A stretch of 64,000 nt of DNA from Glaciihabitans arcticus (GCF_004310685.1 NZ_SISG01000001.1:1798001-1862000); one strand, 5' to 3'. Shown: positions 7,799 through 15,374, counted from the stretch's first letter. Program-made: numbers and translations. The notes: generated by a model from the letters alone, not told the origin.

Positions 7799-10700
7799 TC
7801 CATAACTACGTCGATAACGGCCCCCCTAGTGGGATCCTGCATGAGTTCGAGGGTGCTCAGAGACGGTCCTATTTTATAATTGGCCCCACTAGGCCAGAAG
7901 TGCCATGCGCTGGAGAAGTCGAATTCAACTTGAGCATCGAGCAGCTTTTCCTTCAAGACCTGATTTCGCTTGAAGGCACTCCCCGCATAGCCTACGACCG
8001 CTTCGAGACCGTGAACAGAATTCGAAGTTGGCGTCAATGCGTAATCGATAATTCGAGTGGACTTGACGAGCTGCTGGTTCGAATTCAGATACGTAACAGG
8101 GATGCGTCGCTGCGTTTTTCCACCTGGGCCCGCCGCGAGGACGTTCGCGATCTCCGCGCTCTTCCCGCCAAGCATGAACTTGCGAGTTTGAGGGCCCGTG
8201 AGTGCGCTTGGCACCGACGCGGCGATTAGCGCGTTCAACCGTGTCGTCCCACTAGCCGGAACCAACTTCATTATCGAAAGATCACCGACATCCCGACTCT
8301 GCAACGCATCAACGAGGTGCGGGTCGATGTTCCGCATTTCTCGGACAAAAACTGCTGGAACTTTTGTGGCGATAGCCAAAGCAGTGAGAGCTGAGCGCTC
8401 CATTGACATCCGCAACAGATTTTGGGGAGGAATAATCGGACCTCTCGCCTGGCTGAGTGGCGAGCTCAATCTTTTTAGAAACTTGACGATCTTGGCGCTT
8501 GTACCGATCGCATCACCGAAACCCGGAATGAGTCCGACGGCGCAAAGCCCAGCTCCCACCCAATCTCCACGAGACGCCAATGCCACCATGTCACGGACAT
8601 CACCGAATACGAGCAACCCGCTCGCAATGTTTCCGCCAAGCCAAGCCATGGTTCCGCGATTGCAGAATTCCATCTCGCCGCATGTAAACCCGACAGCGAA
8701 ATCATCCATCCATACCCATTTCGACACAACGGGTGTCGGTTCCGTGGGGTCGTAGCCGTCAGCGACGTTGATAATCTCGAAGCGATCGTCAAAGCTGTCG
8801 AAATCTGAATCAGGTTGTTCTGATGACGAGCCGTTGATTTCTTCTATTTCGTCGGTCACTTGGTCCCAGTCGGAGTCCCCGTTCAGCGCGTTCAGACCAA
8901 GCTGAAATTCCATGACGTCGGTCAGGTTGTCGTAATCACTATCCTCCTCTGCTGGATTGGATACCACGGCGTAGCAGGTGATTGGAGCGCCGGAAACCCA
9001 CAGAACACCGCGGGTTCCGGAAACGAAAGGCCGACCCAACTCTTCGCCGTCCAATAGACCATCTCCATCGGAATCAGCTTGCAGCGGGTCGCTAAAATAA
9101 CGGAGTGGTTGATAGCGGGTGTCTTGCCTCATTGAGTTGCAAACTCCATGGATCTCAACCCAGTCGGTTAGTCCATCTTCGTCCGTGTCGAGAGTCTTGC
9201 TGATGGTCTGTGGATCGTCGAACGGTGTCACGTCATCTATCCAACCGTCTAAATCAGTTGCGGTTGGCACATAGGAATAGCTTCCATTGGTTGCATCGGC
9301 GATCTCGATGAGCCAGCTGCCTGCCTGGCCTTCGTCAACTCCAACGTCTAGAACATGGACGGGAATGTCGGCTCTGTCCCGAAAGTAGTCATCTCCCGAC
9401 CCGTCCTCGGGGTCGTCGGAATTAGCAATGGGAGGAACCCAGAGGCCATCTGTTACAAGCACTATCGCTGATTGCCGACACTCGTACACCGGAGAATCCT
9501 CGACGAACGGATTGCTTTGGGTGCGAGGAAGGGTGTCGAGCCAAGTCGATCCGAAAGCGATTTCGGCCATGGCATCTTGGTTGCCAAAGAGATCGCTATC
9601 GTCGTAGCCGTAGCCGGGGCCGAAAGTCGCTTCGAGCGCATCAATATAGTCCAGCGCCGTCTCCGGATCTGCGGCCTCCCAATATGGCAAATCGTCTTGC
9701 ACTGTTCTCTGGTAGTCAGAGTTGATTTCGTACCAGTTAGCGGGTGGAGGTGAGCGGAAAGCGAGTTCGCCATCCTGCCCGGCGCTGCGGCCCAAGACTC
9801 CGACGATCCAAGGGACTCGTATTCGAATTCGATCCCCCGATCGCAGTGATCCGATGAGGGCGCGGAGTGCGTCGAAGCGCTCCCCGGTATCGTCATTCGT
9901 GCTGACGCTGGAAGTTTCGTCTAGAACTATTTCGACGTCCAACGGCGGGGTTCCACCAGCCGTCAGATCGCACTCGCTCAGCGACGATGCCCACTCGCGT
10001 AGATCCACGATCGCGTAGCGAAGGCCCAACTCCGCCGAGTCTATAGTTATCGTTTGACGAGAGGTGGAGACACTCACGTCGTTGTCCGCAAACTCCCACG
10101 TGCCCAAGGAATAGTTCCACTTCACAGGCGAAAGGTTTGAGAGGACTTCCGCTTGTGTGTTGGGTGAATACCCCATTGTGAGCGATGCCAAGACGGTGGA
10201 CGTGGAAGTTCGCGCTTGATTGAAAGACGAGCCACCCAGCTCCAACTCAAACGCCTGGACGCTTGCGACCGCTGTGATAGCGCCCGATATGTCTGAGGAT
10301 GGCATTTCGGCTACCGAATAGGCAAGGACCTCGCTGGCAATGCCTGTCAATGAGGCCGTCGTGGGAGCAAAATCATTAGTCATCCCGTTCTCAGGGTCCA
10401 GCTCGCGTGTCGGCGACGACAGCTCGAGCAGAGTTACCTCTTCACTGTCGTGAATACCGTCGCCGTTCGAGTCGTCGGCAAGAGGAGAAAAATCTAAGCG
10501 AAGCTCAGCTCCGTCTGCTAGGCCATCCTCGTCGGTGTCCGGGTTCAATGGGTCCGTCAACTCAGTGGCTTCGTCTGCGTCTCTGATTCCATCGTCATCG
10601 CTATCTGGATTCGAGGGAGATGTGCCCGCCGCAAGCTCCGCAGCGTTGGACAACCCGTCCTCGTCGCCGTCCTCAAGTGCGTCCCATATCCCGTCCCCAT

Positions 10701-12489
10701 CCGAATCCGCTGATGCGGGCGAGGCTGTTGAGGCCAAGCGGGTAATTTCTTGCTCGTCACTGAGCCCGTCGCCATCGGAATCCGAGATCAACGGACTTGA
10801 CCCAAACCGCTCCTCGACGATGTCCGGAACACCATCCTGATCAAAGTCGGTCGCTTCGGACTCCGGCGCGCGCGCCACAGTGCTCAAGCTCGGCCCGCTG
10901 CCGGCTCCATTCACCGATCGCACGGAGAAGGTGTACTGAGTTCCGTTGTCGAGATTTGGGAAGTGCGCGCCCTGCCTCGTCAATCCAGCGACGACCTCAC
11001 GCGACTCGGTGCCCGGGGAAATGTCAATCACGTAGTGGGAAATGTTGCCGCCTCCGTCAGATGCAGGTGCATCCCAGTAGACATCGAGGAATGAGTCACC
11101 GATTCGGACCTCTGGATTTTGCGGCGCATCAGGCGCGGAGTACGTGCCAAACCAGGCGATGGCAGCGCTGCCATCTCCAATGCCCGTAATAGGCACGACG
11201 CGCACGTGAGGCCAGCATCCTGGTTCAAGACCTGAGAACGACGCCGTCATGCTTGCCGTAGTGACTGTAGTCAAAGCTTCGCCATAACAATCAGTGACTG
11301 TGACGCGATATTCGAGAACCGAGCTTCCGCCGTCGTAGTCAGGAGCGTTCCACGTCGCGGTGATCGCCGTACCTGCGACGTTAACCAGTAGGTCTCGAGG
11401 AGCATCTGCGGGTGTCGCCTCAAACGTGAGTTCATGCCGGGTTGTGGGACCGTCGCCGATTGCATTGGTTGGTGTTATCGAAAACTCATACTCCCCGACT
11501 TCCATATTCTCGAAGTCGACACTATTTTGATAGGCGCTAATTTCGAAGATCTGATCGCCCGGGCTGAGGGTCACCTCCAGGGTCTCGGTGGGTTCAACAA
11601 TTAACGGTTCCGGCCAGTCCCACATCACTGTCAACGTGTTGCGGTATTGGTTAGCGTGAATTCCTGAAATCGCTGGCGGGAGACTAACTACCTCGAATTC
11701 AGAAAAATCGGACCACACCGAGAACCGGCCCTCAGATGTAAAGGACCGAGATTGCCAGCGGAAACGGCCATCCAACTCAGAGTCGACGAATAAGTCTGGT
11801 TCGAACTGCGCGCGCCCGAATTGATTCGCTTCAGCGACGCCTTCATCGAGAACGACGGGCGCACCCTCCTCCCACAAGGTCTCGACCCGAAATTCCGCAA
11901 ACATCGGAGTTGTAGGTGCGGCAACCGCAACTTCAAGCGTCGGCACATTCTGCGTTCGGGATTGGTCACTTGGCCCGATCACCTGTGGAGCATCGTCAAG
12001 CCCAAGCACCAGGATTTCTTCCCACGCGCTCCATGGGCTGATCTGTCCATCTGCAAGCAGGCGTATGCGGACTCTGTAAGAGTCGTCGGTGACGAACTGC
12101 AAATCCTGGGTTGCCCACTCGCCGACAGAGATTTCATTGTCTCTAGACGTACTCGCGAATGAACCCGCGGCGAAAGCGCTCAACGGCACCACTGCCTCGA
12201 CAATTTCGAACTCGTACACATAGTCCGGATAGTCGTTGTCAGCCCGCGTCGCATCAGTTGACTCGACGGACAGAGAGATTTCAGAAGTTTGCACATTGAT
12301 GCCATACAGAGTGCGGTAGGAGTGCTCAAAGGCGAGGCTGCTCTGCGGCCACAACAAAGGCGTGTCGGCGATCGCAGAAGCCGCGGGACTGACGATTAGC
12401 ATGCCAAACACAAGAGCTGACGCGGCAGTCCCGCCCACCCAAGCGCGGCTGACTTCGAACAATGTTGATCTATCCCGAGATCGTGCCAT
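7786..12489 (-). CDS. Secreted polymorphic toxin: FN3, TSP3, VWA, pre-toxin and REase-like C-terminus (1567 aa)
   Basis: Seen in order: a signal peptide (basic start, hydrophobic 17-40, cleavage near SAIA-DTP); beta-rich modules; fibronectin type III-like domains (about 275-545); calcium-binding thrombospondin type 3 repeats of the DSDGDGLSD kind (548-690); a VWA-like domain (about 850-1095, DETSSVS and AIVLVTDGLW); a second TSP3 set (1101-1240); a Gly-rich hydrophobic pre-toxin segment with DWVGAGLCAVGLIPGFGD (1309-1326); and a C-terminal domain (about 1460-1567) with D1482, HGLEAVVGY, Q1510, WHFWPS and GPS. That layout matches restriction-endonuclease-fold toxin tips, but the usual E-x-K reads E1496-A-V1498. 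A strong GGAGG lies 5 nt before the ATG, unlike the leaderless host genes. Inferred role: contact-dependent or cell-wall-exposed antibacterial nuclease. An adhesin with a decayed tip is the alternative. Confidence 0.8.
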   Translation of the reverse strand: MARSRDRSTLFEVSRAWVGGTAASALVFGMLIVSPAASAIADTPLLWPQSSLAFEHSYRTLYGINVQTSEISLSVESTDATRADNDYPDYVYEFEIVEAVVPLSAFAAGSFASTSRDNEISVGEWATQDLQFVTDDSYRVRIRLLADGQISPWSAWEEILVLGLDDAPQVIGPSDQSRTQNVPTLEVAVAAPTTPMFAEFRVETLWEEGAPVVLDEGVAEANQFGRAQFEPDLFVDSELDGRFRWQSRSFTSEGRFSVWSDFSEFEVVSLPPAISGIHANQYRNTLTVMWDWPEPLIVEPTETLEVTLSPGDQIFEISAYQNSVDFENMEVGEYEFSITPTNAIGDGPTTRHELTFEATPADAPRDLLVNVAGTAITATWNAPDYDGGSSVLEYRVTVTDCYGEALTTVTTASMTASFSGLEPGCWPHVRVVPITGIGDGSAAIAWFGTYSAPDAPQNPEVRIGDSFLDVYWDAPASDGGGNISHYVIDISPGTESREVVAGLTRQGAHFPNLDNGTQYTFSVRSVNGAGSGPSLSTVARAPESEATDFDQDGVPDIVEERFGSSPLISDSDGDGLSDEQEITRLASTASPASADSDGDGIWDALEDGDEDGLSNAAELAAGTSPSNPDSDDDGIRDADEATELTDPLNPDTDEDGLADGAELRLDFSPLADDSNGDGIHDSEEVTLLELSSPTRELDPENGMTNDFAPTTASLTGIASEVLAYSVAEMPSSDISGAITAVASVQAFELELGGSSFNQARTSTSTVLASLTMGYSPNTQAEVLSNLSPVKWNYSLGTWEFADNDVSVSTSRQTITIDSAELGLRYAIVDLREWASSLSECDLTAGGTPPLDVEIVLDETSSVSTNDDTGERFDALRALIGSLRSGDRIRIRVPWIVGVLGRSAGQDGELAFRSPPPANWYEINSDYQRTVQDDLPYWEAADPETALDYIDALEATFGPGYGYDDSDLFGNQDAMAEIAFGSTWLDTLPRTQSNPFVEDSPVYECRQSAIVLVTDGLWVPPIANSDDPEDGSGDDYFRDRADIPVHVLDVGVDEGQAGSWLIEIADATNGSYSYVPTATDLDGWIDDVTPFDDPQTISKTLDTDEDGLTDWVEIHGVCNSMRQDTRYQPLRYFSDPLQADSDGDGLLDGEELGRPFVSGTRGVLWVSGAPITCYAVVSNPAEEDSDYDNLTDVMEFQLGLNALNGDSDWDQVTDEIEEINGSSSEQPDSDFDSFDDRFEIINVADGYDPTEPTPVVSKWVWMDDFAVGFTCGEMEFCNRGTMAWLGGNIASGLLVFGDVRDMVALASRGDWVGAGLCAVGLIPGFGDAIGTSAKIVKFLKRLSSPLSQARGPIIPPQNLLRMSMERSALTALAIATKVPAVFVREMRNIDPHLVDALQSRDVGDLSIMKLVPASGTTRLNALIAASVPSALTGPQTRKFMLGGKSAEIANVLAAGPGGKTQRRIPVTYLNSNQQLVKSTRIIDYALTPTSNSVHGLEAVVGYAGSAFKRNQVLKEKLLDAQVEFDFSSAWHFWPSGANYKIGPSLSTLELMQDPTRGAVIDVVMEWPH

Positions 12490-12527
12490 TTATGCCTCCG
12501 AGTAGTGCGGATGTTGCTGCCGACTGA

Positions 12528-12717
12528 CACACCAACGCTTATGTTTTCGCACTCGTCGAGGCCAAGTTTCTGGAGGGGACCGAGACGGTCGTCCCGGCTG
12601 GACATCGCCAGAAACGTCAGGTGATGACTCTTGCTCATGCAATGTATCGAGCAGATGGCAGGCACGCTCTACCCCAGTTGGGGGGAGGTGACCTAAGGTG
12701 GCTCGACTTATCGAAGA
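12528..12717 (+). pseudogene. Possible gene remnant at the right end of the cassette
   Basis: An open frame that begins after a stop, with no start codon upstream, and reads like protein: AYVFALVEAKFLEGTETVV, then RQVMTLAHAMYRADGRH. It runs on through the terminal repeats into tRNA-Gln, where it cannot be meaningful. It may be the truncated end of a lost gene next to the inverted repeat. I cannot assign a family. Confidence 0.25.
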
Positions 12718-12756
12718 CGAGTTATCGGAACCCGAGCCGCCGAGTTATCGGAACCC
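12718..12756. repeat. Two direct copies of a 16-bp motif inside the right end
   Basis: CGAGTTATCGGAACCC occurs at 12718-12733 and 12741-12756, a 23-bp period. A decayed copy (CGACTTATCGAAGAC) starts at 12704. The outer copy is part of the terminal repeat. Arrays of transposase-binding sites of this kind mark the ends of several transposon families; the left end shows only one copy. Confidence 0.6.
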
Positions 12757-12759
12757 CTC
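12743..12759 (-). repeat. Right terminal inverted repeat
   Basis: AGTTATCGGAACCCCTC is a perfect reverse complement of the left repeat at 3036-3052. Confidence 0.85.
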
Positions 12760-12764
12760 TGAGC
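12760..12764. repeat. Right target-site duplication TGAGC
   Basis: Directly outside the right inverted repeat. Its last base is the discriminator position of tRNA-Gln, so the tRNA stays intact after insertion. Confidence 0.75.
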
Positions 12765-12835
12765 TCCGCCTCCAGGATTCGAACCTAGACCTAACAGCTC
12801 CAAAGGCTGTCGTGCTGCCATTACACCAAGGCGGA
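12764..12835 (-). tRNA. tRNA-Gln (anticodon TTG)
   Basis: 72 nt fold as a tRNA: the acceptor TCCGCCT pairs with AGGCGGA followed by discriminator G. The anticodon stem CAGC/GCTG encloses the loop CTTTGGA with anticodon TTG. The T arm contains GGTTCGAATCC. No CCA is encoded. In the ancestral order it would have preceded glmU. Confidence 0.95.
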
Positions 12836-12994
12836 CCGCGTGCAACCGTAAGTTCCAACGCGCGGTCAAGTCTGCCAGACCGCGGGTAGAGCCGAAAACG
12901 AAGGAGATCAGACGCGATCTGTTGCCGAACGGCGGTTCGAGGTCGGATGCGCGCTGAACTCCTTCGTTTTGGGTCACACGCTCGGCTGTGCCGG

Positions 12995-13000
12995 GATAAT
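12995..13000 (+). promoter_or_regulatory. -10 box of the MarR gene
   Basis: GATAAT, exactly 6 nt before the ATG; predicts a leaderless mRNA. Confidence 0.5.
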
Positions 13001-13006
13001 GGACGG

Positions 13007-13498
13007 ATGCCCGCACACGACGAAGTCGACCGCATCGTCGATGCCTGGGAACGCGAACGTCCCGACATCGACTTCGCACCACTGCAGGTGCTCTCGCGGG
13101 TCGGCCGTCTTGCCCGCCACCTCGACCGCGCCCGGCGCGCGGCGTTTGCGGTGTCAGAGCTGGAGTCGTGGGAGTTCGACGTGTTGTCCGCTCTGCGTCG
13201 CGCCGGCGACCCGTACCAGCTGAGCCCCAAGGCGCTGCTGCAGCAGACGCTCGTCTCGAGCGGCACGATGACCAACCGCATCGATCGGCTTGTGGAACGC
13301 GAGCTCGTGGAGCGGCGGAGCGACCCGGGCGACGGCCGGGGCATCCTCGTACTGATGACGGCACTGGGCCGCGACCGCGTCGATGCCGCGATCAGCGAGC
13401 TGATGGTGGCCGAGTCCGAGCTGCTCGACGGCCTCTCCCCCGGGGACCAGGAGAAGCTCGCGGGCCTGCTGCGCAAGCTGAGTCTCGACTTCGACTGA
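13007..13498 (+). CDS. MarR-family transcriptional regulator
   Basis: A 163-residue winged-helix regulator. Seen: the recognition region LVSSGTMTNRIDRLVERELVERR followed by the wing DPGDGRGILVLMTALGRD, which are typical of the family. The ATG at 13007 is preferred over an in-frame start 20 codons upstream because of the GATAAT box 6 nt before it. It stands alone between tRNA-Gln and a hairpin terminator. Its target and ligand are not evident; members often repress neighbouring transport or detoxification genes, but none adjoins it in the same direction. Confidence 0.9.
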   Translation: MPAHDEVDRIVDAWERERPDIDFAPLQVLSRVGRLARHLDRARRAAFAVSELESWEFDVLSALRRAGDPYQLSPKALLQQTLVSSGTMTNRIDRLVERELVERRSDPGDGRGILVLMTALGRDRVDAAISELMVAESELLDGLSPGDQEKLAGLLRKLSLDFD

Positions 13499-13506
13499 CA
13501 GACGAA

Positions 13507-13532
13507 CGGGCCGGCCCGAAGGAACCGGCCCG
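13507..13532. terminator. Bidirectional hairpin between marR and the ars micro-ORF
   Basis: CGGGCCGG and CCGGCCCG pair as an 8-bp GC stem with a 10-nt loop. It is 8 nt past the MarR stop and 6 nt past the stop of the converging micro-ORF, so it can serve both transcripts. Confidence 0.7.
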
Positions 13533-13538
13533 CACCTT

Positions 13539-13580
13539 CTAGCAGCAACCTCCGCTGCAGCAACCAGTTGATGACTCCAT
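13539..13580 (-). CDS. 13-aa Cys-rich peptide MESSTGCCSGGCC behind arsC
   Basis: ATG, 12 more codons and TAG. It is preceded by an excellent Shine-Dalgarno, GAGGAGG, six nt before the ATG, starts 20 nt after the arsC stop and is closed by a hairpin terminator 6 nt later. Two CC pairs separated by SGG could bind As(III) or another thiophilic metal. The perfect ribosome site argues for real translation rather than chance. Its position in an arsenic operon suggests a metal chaperone or buffer, or a regulatory leader-type peptide; this is inference. It is too short for ordinary gene calling. Confidence 0.6.
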   Translation of the reverse strand: MESSTGCCSGGCC

Positions 13581-13600
13581 GGCAAACCTCCTCTCGGACG

Positions 13601-14005
13601 TCAGGCGGGCAGTATCTCCTCGAGGAGCTTTTCGATGCGACGCTTGATGTCGTCGCGGATGACCCTCACGCTCTCGATACCCTGGCCGGCCGGGTCGTCC
13701 AGCTCCCAGTCCTCGTAGCGCTTGCCCGGGAAGATGGGGCAGACATCGCCGCAGCCCATGGTGATGACGACGTCTGACTGTCGAACCGACTCGGTGCTCA
13801 GGATGCGCGGCGCCTGCCCGGCGATGTCGATGCCCTCCTCGGCCATCGCCGCCACCGCAACCGCATTGATCTGGTCGGCGGGCTCCGAACCCGCGGAGAG
13901 TACCTCGACGCGGTCACCGCCGAGTGCGCGGAGGTAGCCGGCGGCCATCTGGGAGCGTCCCGCGTTATGCACGCAGACGAACAGGACGGTGGGGGCCTCA
14001 GCCAT
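13601..14005 (-). CDS. arsC: Arsenate reductase, low-molecular-weight phosphatase type
   Basis: Reduces arsenate to arsenite using a thiol system; in actinobacteria this class works with mycothiol and mycoredoxin. Seen in 134 residues: the phosphatase loop CVHNAGRSQ near residue 10, and a second Cys pair region MGCGDVCPIFPGKRYEDWELDDP with the conserved DDP Asp. The ATG at 14005 is chosen because the protein then begins six residues before the catalytic loop strand, as in homologues; GCGAGG lies upstream. It is divergent from arsR across a 90-nt operator region and followed by the Cys-rich micro-ORF. No arsenite pump is present in the visible neighbourhood. Confidence 0.9.
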   Translation of the reverse strand: MAEAPTVLFVCVHNAGRSQMAAGYLRALGGDRVEVLSAGSEPADQINAVAVAAMAEEGIDIAGQAPRILSTESVRQSDVVITMGCGDVCPIFPGKRYEDWELDDPAGQGIESVRVIRDDIKRRIEKLLEEILPA

Positions 14006-14044
14006 GGGAACCTCGCATTGATGGTGGTCGATGTATCTTCCGAA

Positions 14045-14074
14045 AGTATCACCTGTCACATAGACCGCTGTCAA
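14045..14074 (-). promoter_or_regulatory. arsC promoter
   Basis: TTGACA (14069-14074) and GATACT (14045-14050) with an 18-nt spacer, giving a leader of about 30 nt before arsC. This is a classical -35/-10 pair, unlike most promoters here. Confidence 0.55.
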
Positions 14075-14079
14075 TATGT
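14058..14079. promoter_or_regulatory. Candidate ArsR operator
   Basis: ACATA and TATGT form an inverted repeat with a 12-nt centre. It covers the arsC -35 box and lies just upstream of the arsR -10, so one bound dimer could repress both directions, as ArsR/SmtB proteins do. Confidence 0.5.
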
Positions 14080-14083
14080 TCGC

Positions 14084-14089
14084 TACGAT
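14084..14089 (+). promoter_or_regulatory. -10 box of arsR
   Basis: TACGAT, 6 nt before the ATG; leaderless layout. Confidence 0.5.
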
Positions 14090-14095
14090 CGGATC

Positions 14096-14443
14096 ATGCC
14101 CACGATGGAACTGCTGCCGGTGATCGATGTGACCGCGTGCTGCTCACCGATCACCCGCGAGGTGCTGCCGGCACGCGAAGCCGAGGATCTCGCTCGCACC
14201 CTCAAGGTGCTCGCCGATCCCACCCGCCTGCGCATCATCTCCATGGTGTCCGCACACGCCGACCACGAAGCCTGCGTCTGCGACCTGACAGAGCCGCTCG
14301 GGCTCTCCCAGCCGACCGTGTCGCACCACCTCAAGGTGCTCGTCGATGCGGGATTCCTCACCCGCTCGAAGCGCGGCAAGTGGGCCTACTTCGCCCTCGT
14401 CCCTGGCGCGCTCGACTCGGTGTCGGGGCTGCTGGTGAGCTGA
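14096..14443 (+). CDS. arsR: ArsR/SmtB-family metal(loid)-sensing repressor
   Basis: A 115-residue winged-helix repressor. Seen: LADPTRLRIISMV, then ACVCDL with C60 and C62, then the recognition helix LSQPTVSHHLKVL. A CC pair sits at residues 15-16. The CxC in the helix before the recognition helix is the As(III)/Cd(II) site of ArsR and CadC proteins, and an N-terminal Cys pair supplies further thiol ligands in CadC and in actinobacterial ArsR. Having both means up to four thiolates. The ATG at 14096 is fixed by the TACGAT box. Likely autorepressed and controlling the divergent arsC. It ends 15 nt from the end of the converging reductase gene. Confidence 0.92.
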   Translation: MPTMELLPVIDVTACCSPITREVLPAREAEDLARTLKVLADPTRLRIISMVSAHADHEACVCDLTEPLGLSQPTVSHHLKVLVDAGFLTRSKRGKWAYFALVPGALDSVSGLLVS

Positions 14444-14458
14444 CTACCAGCACTGTGC

Positions 14459-15361
14459 TCACCACAGCTCGGCGCCGTCGAGGGTCGTCGCGAACGGGTC
14501 GAACCCGAGCCGCTCGCGCGCGGCGTCGAGGCCCAGTGTGCGCTCCAGTCCGAGCTGGCTGACGGCGTAGCGCGTGAGGCGCGGCCTGCCACCGGTGATG
14601 CGGTGGAGCCGCTCTAGGCCTCCGGCGACAGCAAACGCCGTTGAGTACGGGATGCTCGTGAGCGCGACATCCTGCCGGCCTTGCTTCGCCAGCAGCTCGC
14701 TCAGCACGTCGCTGAGCTGAACCGGGCAGGCGTCGCCGACATTGAAGGTGCCTCGTTCGTCCGAGGATACGGCGAGCCGGATCGCGGCGACGAGGTTATC
14801 GATGTGCGTGAGGGTGTGCAGCACGCGACCACCGCTGGGGAGGACAAGACGTCCCCGCCGAACGCCGGCGAGGATGCGCGGCAGCAGGGTGGTGTCGCCC
14901 GGGCCGTAGACGGCATGCGGGCGCAGGATCACGGCGTTCAGGCCCGCGAAGAGCTGCTCGGCCTCGGCCTTGGTTCGCGAATATGCGCTGAGATAGCGAG
15001 CACCCTCGGCAGAATCCTCCCGGGCATCGATGGTCGGGGTGAGAGCGTCGTAGACACTTGAGGTGGAGAGGTGCACGAACCGTGTCTCAGGGAAGCACTC
15101 GAGCACCGCGCGGGTGCCGTCCACGTTCGCAGCCCGCGCAGTCGAGTAGGTCGCCCAGTCATCGGCGAGCGCGGCGGAGTGCACCACCGCGTCGAAGGTG
15201 CCGTGTGATGCGGGCCCGTCGGCGAGATCCCAGACGTGGTAGTCGCCCGCCCAGCCATTCGGGGTGCGCCCGAATCCGACAACGTTGTGGCCATCCGCGG
15301 CGAGCGCCGTCGCCGCGGCTCCGCCGACGAAACCGCTCGCGCCGGTGACCGCGATCCTCAT
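14459..15361 (-). CDS. NAD(P)-dependent epimerase/reductase, OleD-like
   Basis: An extended short-chain dehydrogenase of 300 residues. Seen: the dinucleotide motif TGASGFVGGAA at the N-terminus, the catalytic YSRTK (Tyr-x-x-x-Lys), the LRPHAVYGPGD segment and a C-terminal LTRYAVSQLGLERTLGLDAA ending typical of the 3-beta-HSD/OleD branch. OleD reduces the 2-alkyl-3-ketoacid made by OleA. Here the gene is last in an operon with a KAS III, a GT2, a P450 and an AMP ligase, which supports that role. An unrelated sugar or steroid substrate remains possible. 13 nt separate it from the AMP ligase stop. Confidence 0.8.
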   Translation of the reverse strand: MRIAVTGASGFVGGAAATALAADGHNVVGFGRTPNGWAGDYHVWDLADGPASHGTFDAVVHSAALADDWATYSTARAANVDGTRAVLECFPETRFVHLSTSSVYDALTPTIDAREDSAEGARYLSAYSRTKAEAEQLFAGLNAVILRPHAVYGPGDTTLLPRILAGVRRGRLVLPSGGRVLHTLTHIDNLVAAIRLAVSSDERGTFNVGDACPVQLSDVLSELLAKQGRQDVALTSIPYSTAFAVAGGLERLHRITGGRPRLTRYAVSQLGLERTLGLDAARERLGFDPFATTLDGAELW

Positions 15362-15374
15362 GCGCTTGCCATCC

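Larger units (their letters stand above)
3036..12759. mobile_element. Transposon-like cassette without visible transposase, inserted at the 3' end of tRNA-Gln
   Basis: Seen: perfect 17-bp terminal inverted repeats, a flanking 5-bp duplication, and a content of lower GC than the flanking housekeeping genes. The cargo is a toxin-immunity pair, an XRE-ImmA operon, an unknown 214-aa protein and small fragments. No ORF inside resembles a transposase, integrase or resolvase. That makes it comparable to a mobile insertion cassette, moved in trans by a transposase encoded elsewhere. The family is not recognised from the ends. Tn3-type and IS21-type elements also give 5-bp duplications, but the repeat does not look like a textbook end of either. 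Alternative: an old autonomous transposon whose transposase has been deleted. Confidence 0.75.
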
